From Leptidea sinapis (Eukaryota; Arthropoda; Insecta; Lepidoptera; Pieridae), in contig NC_066275.1 of assembly GCF_905404315.1 (NCBI RefSeq), forward strand, positions 6,200,001 to 6,264,000: 64,000 nucleotides of DNA. Direction: 5' to 3'. The notes under the pieces are model-generated. The model searched no databases. It was not told the DNA's origin and saw only the letters and a list, made by a program, of their open reading frames with translations. The position numbers and the translations under genes are program-made. Shown here piece after piece: positions 55,326 to 64,000 of this stretch (positions within the stretch are counted from its first letter, which is position 1; every line of letters begins with the position of its first letter).

Positions 55326-56487
55326 ATTCGCTTTCGCTTTGTCAGTAACAGTTTGCCAGTCATTTGGTTTGCTTTCCCTTGGGACTTTCTATCTAGCGCT
55401 TGATACAGTATTTGCTTAGAATTACTTTGTAATATGAGGTTTATCAAGATTCATTTGCGGCATTGGATGTACCCCTTATTGGTCTTATGTGTCTCCACTG
55501 TAACATTTCTGTAGACAAATGTTGAACATATTGCCAGGTCAATTAATATCGTAAATGTGCTATGGCATCGGCTTATGAAGATTTGGAGTTGATGTAATAT
55601 AAGCTCTGTAACCTATCACATCTTATCAAACATCCATACAGTAAAATCATAGGTGCAGGTACAGTAAAAGACGGTCCTCTCCGAATCTGTTTTCTTGTTT
55701 GAAAAGGAAAAGGTTACTTACGGTTTGGCTATCGTCAGCGTGGTATCCTATTCGATTCCTCGAGTCTCCTCCACGTAGCTTCCAAGATAATCAATTCATG
55801 AGTTTTCCGAGTTTTGAGTCCTTTAGCTACTGTGAGTTTTATTATACAGTTTTATTTTATTTGTACATTTTTGGAACCCTCATCTCAAGGGACACGTTAA
55901 AAGATAAAACTCTGTATCTCAAAAGAAGTACACTGCCAAGAGGCAGTATACTACTAATGCATAATATAGAAGACTATATTATGGTTGCTTAGAATATAAA
56001 ACGTTTGATCTGAACTTTATACAGTTGAAAAAAAAAATATAAATTTAGGATAAAGGAATAGTTATGGTAACATTGAATATAATTTGAACAGTCATTGTAG
56101 CTCGTAATGTTGCATTACGGGTACTTATTTTGTTTGTGTAACCAATTATCATTTTTTAATTTACAACGATTCTAAGTATATATACAATACTCAATATATT
56201 AAGTATATACACGAGTTTTTATTAATATTAAGGTGAGGTGTTGTCGGGTTCAGCTTTGGTATTTTACCGAATAACATACTTAAGCTGTTAAAGATGCAAT
56301 CATTTAATTATATATCAATTACTAAAACAATTTAATCTTTAAACTATCCAAAAAATTCTTGAATTATAAAAAAATATAATAAAGAGAAATCTATATTATC
56401 ATCAGCTGGTGACACTTCGCCTCACCTTAACAAATGTCTATAAGTATGTACAAAATTTTATATCAAAATTTAAAATATTTTTATTAT
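55326..56487. other. Intergenic DNA, nothing recognised
   Basis: The 97-codon open frame 55699-55992 (+) has no domain or signal that I recognise. Confidence 0.45.
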
Positions 56488-57140
56488 ATACTAGCTGACC
56501 CAACAAACGTTGTATTGCCATATATAGTAATAAGAAAAAATCAATAAAGTTTGTTTTTTACCTCCTGAGAAAGTTAGAAAGATATAAATATTATTATTGT
56601 GATTAGTTATTCATTTTAAACTATTATTACAATTTGATTTATGAACGACGGATGACACATCAAAGGAAACACGAAATTGTTGTTTTTATTTAATTCCAAG
56701 CATTTTCATATTTATTTACCTTTTAAACCTTCTCTGGACCTCCACAAATAATTCAAGACCAAAATTAGCAAAATCGGTCAAGCCGTTCTCGAGTTATAGC
56801 GAGACTAACGAACAGCAATTCATTTTTATATATTTAGATTACAAAATTTCGTAGAACTTCAATCATAACAATAATTAATTTATTGTTCCCGGTTCTTGTA
56901 ATGAAATAATGTCACAGCAGAACTGACAAGCTGTGTGTCAAAAGTGTCTCCTTAAGAATTAATTATACAGAAATAAATTTTGAAATAAAAAAAATGTTAC
57001 GGGTCACGTAAAATCAAAATAAAAACTATCCTATATCTCAAGCACACAGTGTGCAAAATTTGATTAAAATTGGTTCAGTTGTTTAGGAGTTCATCGCAGA
57101 CAATCATTGTGACAATAAATTTTTACATATTAGGATAATA
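56488..57140 (+). repeat. CTAGCTGACCC-type repeats, two units
   Basis: Starts 'tatatactagctgacccaacaaacgttgtattgccatata'. The first unit contains 'tttaccttttaaaccttctctggacctcc' and ends after 'aaaatcggtcaagccgttctcgagttatagcgagactaacgaacagcaattcatttttatatatttagatta' (56840). A second tail ('tttgattaaaattggttcagttgtttaggagttca..gcagacaatcattgtgac') ends near 57140. No coding capacity seen. Confidence 0.6.
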
Positions 57141-57437
57141 CAATAATATATAAGCCAATAAAACCCACAAGTTTTTCTAATAATAAAAACACAATAGTTT
57201 CTGTAAAACAGTTGGACAATGTTGCTGGCCGTTTTAGTAGCTTTTGCCCCGTTTAACTTGAATGCGGACTAAAATTTACCAACTTTGTTCTCAATTTGTT
57301 TGAATGCCAGTTTAATTTTGTCCTCTTTCAGCATAACTATGCAGTCACAACTAAATAAAGGCATAAATAAGGTAAAAGTTATTTTAAACAAACAATGTCA
57401 TAATAATTAATTAAATAATTTACTGTACTATTATTAC

Positions 57438-57780
57438 GTGATAGTTAATCAGATTTTGCTATCCGATTTTCTATATTTTTCTGTAATTCTAAAGCCTTTA
57501 TTACTCAATATAACTTATTTAGCTGCCAATAAATTTGCAGATGCCTTAGGCCTTCCAAATGTGGTGTTAAAGGACGAATCTGAGAATTTCATTGAGAGTT
57601 TGGATCCAGAACGAGACGGTCCTGATTTGATGGCGAAGAAACTTGAAGTATATTATACCATTACACGGAAAAATCCAAGAATTCAAAACCAGTTGATGTG
57701 GGTATCATTGCTGAAAATGTGAAAAATAAGTTGCGCTTGCGTTCAAGATCCCTATTGCTGCATCCAGTGGCAAATTGTCA
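57438..57780 (+). pseudogene. Unrecognised coding-like fragment with a frameshift
   Basis: From 57520 the frame reads ANKFADALGLPNVVLKDESE, NFIESLDPERDGPDLMAKKL, EVYYTITRKNPRI. About there the good reading moves to another frame: KPVDVGIIAENVKNKLRLRS. The amino-acid composition is protein-like (Asp, Glu, Leu, Pro), unlike the Ile/Tyr/Asn-rich chance frames nearby, so this is probably a decayed transposon or retrocopied gene. A TTATTTAG acceptor-like site precedes it at 57516-57523. I do not recognise the family. Confidence 0.45.
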
Positions 57781-58429
57781 TGATTGAAATATACGAGATT
57801 ACCTTATAAAATTATTCAGTCTACTGTTATTATCTATTGGGTGAATATAAGAAGTGAAAATAAAAAGGCAACGTTGTATTAAAGCATAGCAGGAAGCTAT
57901 AATTTGCTAGACCTGAAATACCTCATCAGAATAGATTGGCAATTACGTCCTAGACATAAGCAAGTTGGAAGTCTCCCAAAGGATACCATACATTCACACA
58001 CATCTTGAAGGCGCGGAAAGCTATTATGGAGTCAAACGATTATATATATGAATATAGATAAACTCGTTTGATATTCAGTCATGTTTAATCTTTCACACGC
58101 TTTATTTTGTCTCCTCGCCCAATCTATTTATAAAATAAAAAAATGGCGCCAAATTTAAATCGAGCACTCTTATTGGTACACCCGTTATAATGATAATAAT
58201 AAATTTACTTCGGAACAACAACAGAAGACAAAGTACAAAACATTAAACGATGACAAACAATAGTATAAACTGTAGTGCAGCTAATAACATCCTTCTACAG
58301 ATACAGAAAGGAATAGTGTTACCCAAAATTTATTGTTTTTTTTTCTGGGAAAATGTTAATTTGGTTCGCAGAATACATCTACTTACCCAGTTTCAACAGT
58401 ATAGTTCTTATAGTTTTGGAAAAATGTGG

Positions 58430-58530
58430 CTGTGGCATACACAGACAGACAGACAGACAGACCTGACGGATCTATAAGGGTTCCGTTTTTTGCCATTTGG
58501 CTAAGGAACCCTTAAAACCATAAAAAGTAC
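58430..58530 (+). repeat. Tail of an interspersed repeat: (CAGA)n plus hairpin
   Basis: CAGA units at about 58439-58462 are followed by a hairpin AAGGGTTCC..GGAACCCTT (58476-58513) with a T-rich loop. The same CAGACAGA-then-'agggttccgttttttgccatttggcta'-hairpin ending is common in moth genomes in my experience, and marks the 3' end of a non-coding repeat whose body probably extends to about 58300. Confidence 0.6.
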
Positions 58531-58729
58531 ATATTAAAAATTTACAACCATGATTTTTATGTAAGAAAGTCAAATTAAATTAAATTTTTCGGACAAATCT
58601 CACAACTCGAACGAAGTCTTAGATCGTATGCGTTTTTATCTGAGAATTACTAGCAGGTTTATGTTACTTTAATCTCAGTGGATTTGTTTTGTGTTAAATA
58701 CCTCCATTTTACTTTTGTAAAAAATAAAT

Positions 58730-58805
58730 GACGACCCCTATAGCCTAGTGGTCTATAGACCCTGCATACTGAGATAGAGGGCCCGATAGATAAATGCGGT
58801 AGAAA
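58730..58805 (+). mobile_element. SINE head (tRNA-like)
   Basis: 'gacgacccctatagcctagtggtctatagaccctgcatactgagatagagggcccgat' starts like the SINE at 3558 (minus). The A box TATAGCCTAGTGGT is clear. The element is cut after the head, where LINE sequence begins. Confidence 0.6.
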
Positions 58806-58807
58806 AT

Positions 58808-59125
58808 TCAGAGAGAACCCACATTTCTATGCAACGCCAAAGAATCAAGCCAATCGGAGATAACTTGATCGTCAATGATCCAGTCGCTCTTTGTTGTCGC
58901 TGGCTCCCCAGGAGCGCCCGCCCAGAACTCCATGTGAGGCCGAATTTGTACCTTATATAGTTGCAGGCGGTGACTTATACTGAAGTATTGTCTTGCCTTA
59001 CTGAATACACAAAGCTTTTTAGGGGCCAAACTTTTCAAGTAACCACGAAAAGAAAGTCGCTCGACATATCGATACCGAGTATGCCGATAGATGTTATGGT
59101 AGATAGAGAAGTGATCTCGAATCAA
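58808..59125 (-). mobile_element. LINE fragment (Jockey-type RT C-terminus)
   Basis: The minus strand 106-codon frame reads YLKSLAPKKLCVFSKARQYF, SISHRLQLYKVQIRPHMEFW, AGAPGEP, then VISDWLDSLALHRNVGSL. The order matches the C-terminal part of Jockey-type RTs (SKKLGVLNKARQYF..QRLLLYKAQVRPHMEY..HLWAGAP). Same family as 1790-2155. Confidence 0.8.
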
Positions 59126-59235
59126 GGAGATACGACAAAGTGAGACTTTTTATCTGTGAACATAGACCTTCTCAGGGTTCTTTTATATAAAGGTAAAAAC
59201 CTTCTTAGTATTTATGAAAACTAAATTGTTTCGCA

Positions 59236-59960
59236 GTGTTTATTATAAAGGATCAAATAAGGCTTCAAATTGTAAGAAACAAATTTCATCTTGATGAGAT
59301 TTCAGAAGCCGACCCTCCAGATAGTAATATAACAAAATTGGACAACGTTAGTAACACTTGTATTGTATATGAGTGTTTTTATGGTTGTATTTATAAGGGT
59401 CAAAGTATAAAATTGCCGTTACGTAGTGCAAAATTCAAAAATGTTTGTTAGAATAAAAGAATTTTATTTAATCGTACTATTTGCGCTAGATATCTGAACA
59501 TTTCCGCCATCACGCCGTTTAAGCAGTTACGATAGTATTGTTTATTGATATATTGGTGCCACGTGGCACTGGGGGAGGAAGGGAAGACATGTCAGGGGCT
59601 ACAGATAGTTCCAATCTACAAAAAGCAGCTCCCGGTACACTCTCAGTTATTAGCTCAGAGTCTCTAACAATAGATAATGCCGGGTCGGAAGAGGAGTTCC
59701 AGGAGGCATTAACTGGCGATACTAGCACTGGACAGGTGGCCGGAGTGTCACCACAACAGCAGGTTACAGCCTGAGGCAACACCACGGACAAAACGCAATC
59801 GACCTAAAGTGGATTAAAAATTGTATTTATAGTTTGTAAGTTAGAATATTACTTATAGATTAGTTTTTTGTTTAAAGATAATTTATATATAAATTTTTTA
59901 AGCTAAGGGGAGGAATTTTTGTATGTGGTGTGTGCCTACGCATAGTGTTAAATTAAACAT
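59236..59960 (+). mobile_element. Probable 3' end of an LTR retrotransposon
   Basis: Open frames 59236-59451 (QIRLQIVRNKFHLDEISEAD, then PPDSNITKLDNVSNT) and 59538-59774 (EDMSGATDSSNLQKAAP, then EEEFQEALTGDTSTGQVAGV) precede, one frame over, a basic end ATPRTKRNRPKVD with stop TAA at 59815-59817. The acidic-Ser/Thr linker then a basic C-terminus resembles the tail of Gypsy-type Pol. A polypurine tract AAGGGGAGGA (59905-59914) is followed at 59920 by TGTATGTGG, a plausible LTR start. The far end of an LTR could not be fixed, and no upstream integrase or RT is present. Confidence 0.45.
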
Positions 59961-60202
59961 CAGTGCGTCTCGAGTAAGCAGTTGTTTCACTCGTTTCCTC
60001 ATACCTAACATAATTTAAACAAGAATGTCTGGTAAATAAGAATGAAATTAAAAAAGAAACAAGTATATCTCGCCTGGTGAACTCCCAGCGCAATTAAACT
60101 GGAAGAACAAGGTTTCCCAGGTGGTGGACTACTAGAGTTTGATACTTAGAATTTCAATTAATGGATACATTTATTCAAAATAAAACAATGCAATAAATAT
60201 AT
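59961..60202. other. Possible LTR sequence or flank
   Basis: Follows the putative LTR start. I could not find a matching 5' LTR in the window or a clear LTR end. Confidence 0.3.
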
Positions 60203-60342
60203 TTTTTCCCACCTGGATGAAAACCTGTCTTTTAGTCCCTGGTGCGAGGGACAAAATTGGCCGATTCTCTCCAGGCAAGACAACTTAATTGTCCCTCGTA
60301 CCAGGGACTAAAAGCGAGCTTTTCGTCCAGGTGGATAAAAAA
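60203..60342. mobile_element. Short TIR element (MITE-like)
   Basis: TTTTTTCCCACCTGGATGAA, then CTTTTAGTCCCTGGTGCGAGGGACAA on the left is the inverted complement, with few differences, of TTGTCCCTCGTACCAGGGACTAAAAG, CGTCCAGGTGGATAAAAAAA on the right. Arms of about 55 bp with a 30-bp centre would make a strong hairpin. I recall this unit as recurrent in Lepidoptera. Confidence 0.75.
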
Positions 60343-61559
60343 ACGTAACCACGTGAGATAAGTATATTCCGCGGGTGAGAATGACCTACTTTTCTCCCTA
60401 GGTACGTGATGTACTATGATTACATAAAGATAAAACTATCACTAAGTGCATCAAGGAAACTGGCAGCATTTCTGTATTAGAGAGCTAGGCTTGATCCGTT
60501 GGGAGATATACATCAACTAAAACAACTTGGCAACATAAGCAAGAGACATAGTGCCGAAGGAAGAAGCATACCACGCCAATTTTTTATTATTGTTTATTAA
60601 TTTTATTTCACAGCTTCTCCGAAAGTGCATCTTGATAAATAGAATAGTAACTTTGAGTTGACCTCTTTTATATAAAAATAGACCATTTTTCATAGTAAAG
60701 TAATATTTTAATCACAAAATTTATTTTAACCTGAATAGTCTGGTTTTTAAACACTTTCTGTTTTATTACAAAAAGTAAAACATGTGTTTAACACTTGTTT
60801 TAAAAAAGTTCTTTTACGAGACTTCCTGTTGTTTAGCGTTCAACAATCTTTTGTCATCACTTTTATTTAAACACGAGTCGAAGCTTATCACATCATAGTG
60901 TCTAACGGATAGATCATATTCAGGAAGAATTAGATTATATAATAATAGATGAAAGGCATGTGACAAAAATTGCGTTCCGTTCCTATAAATGTTCCTGTAT
61001 ACTTCAGTTTATGTTGTGCTTATCGACGTTTAAGTTAAATACAAGCTAAACACTGTCTTGTAATAGAAAACTCCGTTTTAGACGGAGTTATTGTTACGTC
61101 ACTGACATTGTTATAGTTTGGCCACTGTCTAACGAAATACATGTCTAAGCCATGTTTAAATAATTTTTTTGTAATAACACTGATATTGTTTCATTTTTTC
61201 TTGCTTTGATATGAATAATTGTGAAAGCAATAAAAGACTTGTATTGGCGTCACTGCATTAAAACAAATGAACAGAAGAAAACATGCCATTTAAAACATAA
61301 ATTATAAAAAAAAATAAGTCTCGCAAATCACTTCTTCAACCGTTAAAAGTTGTGAGATCCATGTAATAACAAGTCGATTCAAGTAAAGTATTCTACGGCC
61401 GTGTCGCTTGTTTTTGCTCGACTTCGTGGGGAGACTGCCGTGCCCCCAGAAATTGTTATAATTTGACATATAGAGGTAACTGTCATACAAACACTCATTA
61501 GTTATAATAAATTTTAATATTATTCGATATTTAGTTGAGTTATACTTAACATTATACAG
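60343..61559. other. Intergenic DNA, nothing recognised
   Basis: AT-rich. The minus-strand frame 61302-61571 has no recognisable domain. Confidence 0.5.
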
Positions 61560-61865
61560 TATATATTCCATCTTCTAGGCTCCGTAAAATTGCTAAATCT
61601 TTTAAAATGGATTGTGTTATATTTTATAATAAACTCCAAAATGAAATTAAAATTACCTATTAAAAAATTTAAATGTATCGTAAAAAATAAATTAACATCT
61701 AAGGCCTATTATAATGTGAAAGATTATATGAATGATAAAGATAGTTGGAATTAATGTTCTAAATTTTGTTAAAGAATATTGTTTTACTCATTTGAATGCT
61801 ATTGTAACTTTTGTACTTCATCCTGACTTGCACTAAATAACTTATAAAGTTTTACAGTGAATAAA
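61560..61865 (+). mobile_element. LINE 3' end (RT C-terminus plus UTR)
   Basis: The + strand reads VIFYNKLQNEIK, then one frame over LPIKKFKCIVKNKLTSKAYY, NVKDYMNDKDSWN and stop TAA (61752-61754). These are the last codons of the Jockey/CR1-type RT, comparable to FYNNVPATVQALSINKFKCF..SYYSTAEYLSDW in LINE D. The UTR ends near 'gtgaataaagattttttttactttgactt'. Confidence 0.75.
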
Positions 61866-62224
61866 GATTTTTTTTACTTTGACTTTAATTAAAATGCAAA
61901 CTCAACAGTAATAATCATGTAACATAAACAACAATTTTGAAAAATAAACCTCGTCTGATTTATAGAAAATATTATTAAAAAGACAAGAGTAAGATAGCTC
62001 AACGTAAACCATAAGCTATCAGTGAGTTTGAAAGATTCTCATTGTACACGATCTCAACGTTTATTGAACTCTGTCAGCATAAATCACGTGAAACCATACG
62101 CTACACTTTATCTTACCTGTGTTGTGATACTCATGCAATGTTTATGAACCGTTTTAAATTTTGTTGTGGTTCTTGTGTGATGAACTATCGATAGTAAGAT
62201 TTATATTTGTGTGACAGTTTTTCA
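61866..62224. other. Intergenic DNA, nothing recognised
   Basis: AT-rich, no landmarks. Confidence 0.5.
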
Positions 62225-62375
62225 AGAAGAAGCCACAACCTGAGAGTTGAACAAAGCATACAAAATTTTATGACGATACGTCACTCGAACGGTTAGCTCA
62301 GTTGGCAGAGCACTCACACGAAACGCGAGAAGTCGTGGGTTCGAGTCCCGCATCGTTCATAAAATTTTGTTTTCC
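62225..62375 (+). repeat. tRNA-derived repeat, best preserved copy
   Basis: 62287-62359 folds well as a tRNA: acceptor strands GAACGGT and ATCGTTC pair fully (one G-T), D arm GCTC/GAGC, T arm GTGGGTTCGAGTCCCGC. The anticodon stem CTCAC/GCGAG has one mismatch and the loop starts A-C (no U33), so the anticodon is uncertain. The flank 'gccacaacctgagagttgaacaaagcatacaaaattttatgacgatacgtcactc' is shared, in complement, with 49100-49140 and 49500-49575. A transposed tRNA-derived element is more likely than a working tRNA gene, but the latter is not excluded for this copy. Confidence 0.65.
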
Positions 62376-62689
62376 AATTTTATTTTGTGTTTTTCAAGAA
62401 TTTTAGCATAAAACTATATTAATATGGTATATTTTCTAAAAGATCAATCTCAATAATAATAATAATGTACAATCATGGTGAAAACGCAGGTAAAAGCTCC
62501 TATAAATAACTCCAAAAAATATCACACTTTTGTATGTATATTATATGATTAGCCTTATTCGTGGTTTTAGTACAGTTTTAGGGCTTACTTATCTCTTTGG
62601 CTCTAAGGACTGTTTGAAAATAATGTTACAATAAACAATAAATAATGTTATAATATATAATGTTACAATAACTGCAAACATTATACATA

Positions 62690-62960
62690 CTGAAAATGGT
62701 GGTTCTGTTAAAATTACATAACGTAATATTCGTGACATTTTCGCACAGCATAATCATTCTTGTGAGACCGCTATTAAGAATTTGGTCGCTAAGTTTGAGT
62801 CGACAGGCTCGGTACAAAATGTGCCAACACCAACGCGTGTTCGACCAGGCCGTTCAACTGAAAACATCGCAGCCGTGAGCCTCAATTGAAAAAAATCCAA
62901 ATTTGTCAATTTCTCGACGTTCTCAACAACTATGTAACCATAGTTTAACATTAACGGTTG
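62690..62960 (+). pseudogene. mariner-like (DUF4817-type) transposase N-terminal fragment
   Basis: A reading with frame change gives AQHNHSCETAIKNLVAKFES, TGSVQNVPTPTRVRPGRSTE, NIAAV, then PNLSISRRSQQL. This matches the helix-turn-helix region I know as DUF4817 in insect mobile elements (..TIxxLVxKFExTGSVxNxxxPxRxRxxRTxENIAAVxxSVxxxPxxSIxRRSQxLGLS). The coding part stops at a stop codon (TGA at about 62887) and fades after 62945. Confidence 0.75.
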
Positions 62961-63084
62961 TTAATGTTGCAATAGATGACGCCACGTGATGATGAGTGTT
63001 TTTTGACCTACTTACACAAAGTGTCGCGTGCATTATTTTTTCTACGGCTACCTAATTTTCAATAAAACAACATTTAGACAAACA

Positions 63085-63515
63085 AATATCACAATTTTTC
63101 GAGTTGCCGCTTAAATGGGCGTGAAATGTATTGTATAGGCGACTGGTTACATATTTCTTTCAAGGAATGGCAAAGGTACACTCATACAGCCAACGCGGGA
63201 AATTTGAAACTAACAAAATATACCTAGCAGCATCTAGGAAAATTATATTAACAAGTGTTTTTCTTAAGTTGGCATTAAAATGTTTAGTCTAAGGATTTAA
63301 ACATGAATATACTATGTATGAAATATAGTATGTACTACCATACCTAGCCTATATTTATTTGTCTGTGGCACCAAAACAACTGGACTTTATTGGCGACATT
63401 AAAACAATGCTTTTTAGGTCATAGAGTATAGACCATTTCAAAGAATCAATAAAGTATGTACTTATATTACTGATCGTGGCTGTATAAATGACAGATAAAA
63501 GTAGAGGAGCAGAAA
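63085..63515 (+). repeat. Family C repeat, second copy
   Basis: Inverted partner of 53875-54290: 'tttttcgagttgccgcttaaatggg', 'cactcatacagccaacg', 'tgtggcaccaaaa', 'tttaggtcatagagtata', 'caaagaatcaataaagta.gtactta' and 'agtagaggagca'. Class unknown. Confidence 0.6.
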
Positions 63516-63524
63516 ATATATATT

Positions 63525-64000
63525 ACTAGCTGACCCGGCAGACCTCGTACTGCCTCAATAGATAAATAAAATACCAAAGCTTTTGTATAAAATAAACTGA
63601 AAACAAACAAAACGAATCCTTTTTTATAAAAATAAATAAAAAAATGCTCGGTACAAATGAAATTTTATTATTATTTTCGATTAATTACACACGATATTCC
63701 TTACTTACAAAACAAGGTTTTCCTAAAATATCTACTGGCTATATATAAAGTTTCAATTTGATATTGATAGACACACACAGTTATGATACAGTCTGTTAAT
63801 CAATTCAAAGCTTTCTGATAAATTTTTTGTTTTGTTTTGTTGTTGCGGTTAGGTACAGAAATTTTATTTTTGGACAAAACTTAAGATTTATCAATCTACA
63901 TAAAAATAATCTGATATATAGTTAACAATTGTAGTTAGTCTACCTACTACAGTTACCTAAAATTAAGTTTATTTTTTACCTCCTGAGAAAGTAAGAACGT
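63525..64000 (+). repeat. CTAGCTGACCC-type repeat, runs off the window
   Basis: Starts 'tattactagctgacccggcagacctcgtactgcctcaatag'. The last 40 bases ('aagtttattttttacctcctgagaaagt.aga') match 56545-56580 in the copy at 56488, so the element extends past the window end. Confidence 0.6.

Noticed and set aside
1..64000. CRISPR arrays, bacterial operons, integrated virus genomes
   Set aside because: No regular spacer-repeat pattern, no compact operon-like gene strings and no viral structural or replication genes; the retroelements seen are LINEs and one LTR tail.

Overview
The window looks like AT-rich, repeat-dense nuclear DNA of an insect, most probably a moth or butterfly. This rests on three things: an intron-containing leucine-rich-repeat (LRR) gene of insect type, interspersed repeats I know from lepidopteran genomes (tRNA-derived SINEs, RTE and Jockey/CR1-type LINEs, mariners, the element ending CTAGCTGACCC), and the absence of bacterial gene organisation. 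I could run no database search, so family names come from motif recognition.

Layout. (1) 1-10500: the 3' part of one host gene on the + strand. Five exons (1072-1335, 2424-2523, 4781-5070, 5353-5499, 6944-9859) join in frame across four GT/AG introns. They encode about 1238 residues of a cell-surface LRR protein of the chaoptin/artichoke type, ending in a cysteine-rich LRR cap, one transmembrane helix and a short proline-rich tail. The 5' end lies upstream of the window. The introns carry LINE, SINE and other repeat fragments. (2) 10500-29980: intergenic DNA with scattered dead transposons: THAP-exon elements, a mariner, RTE and other LINE pieces, tRNA-derived repeats and short TIR elements. 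(3) 29980-40390: a large inverted repeat with arms of about 2.6-2.7 kb around a 5.1 kb core. The core holds two copies of one non-LTR retrotransposon, both on the minus strand. One copy is interrupted by a 240-bp element with a 12-bp target-site duplication, and this element contains a hammerhead-ribozyme-like motif. (4) 40390-64000: more repeat-rich DNA with several LINEs, two mariner-like fragments, the tail of a probable LTR retrotransposon and several TIR elements. I see no convincing host gene after 9859.

Best candidates for something new: the hammerhead-like element (four related copies, one with all core residues, defined at one site by its TSD); the THAP elements that still carry a transposase first exon with a possible splice donor; and the inverted repeat with a perfect 48-bp palindrome at the inner edge of one arm.
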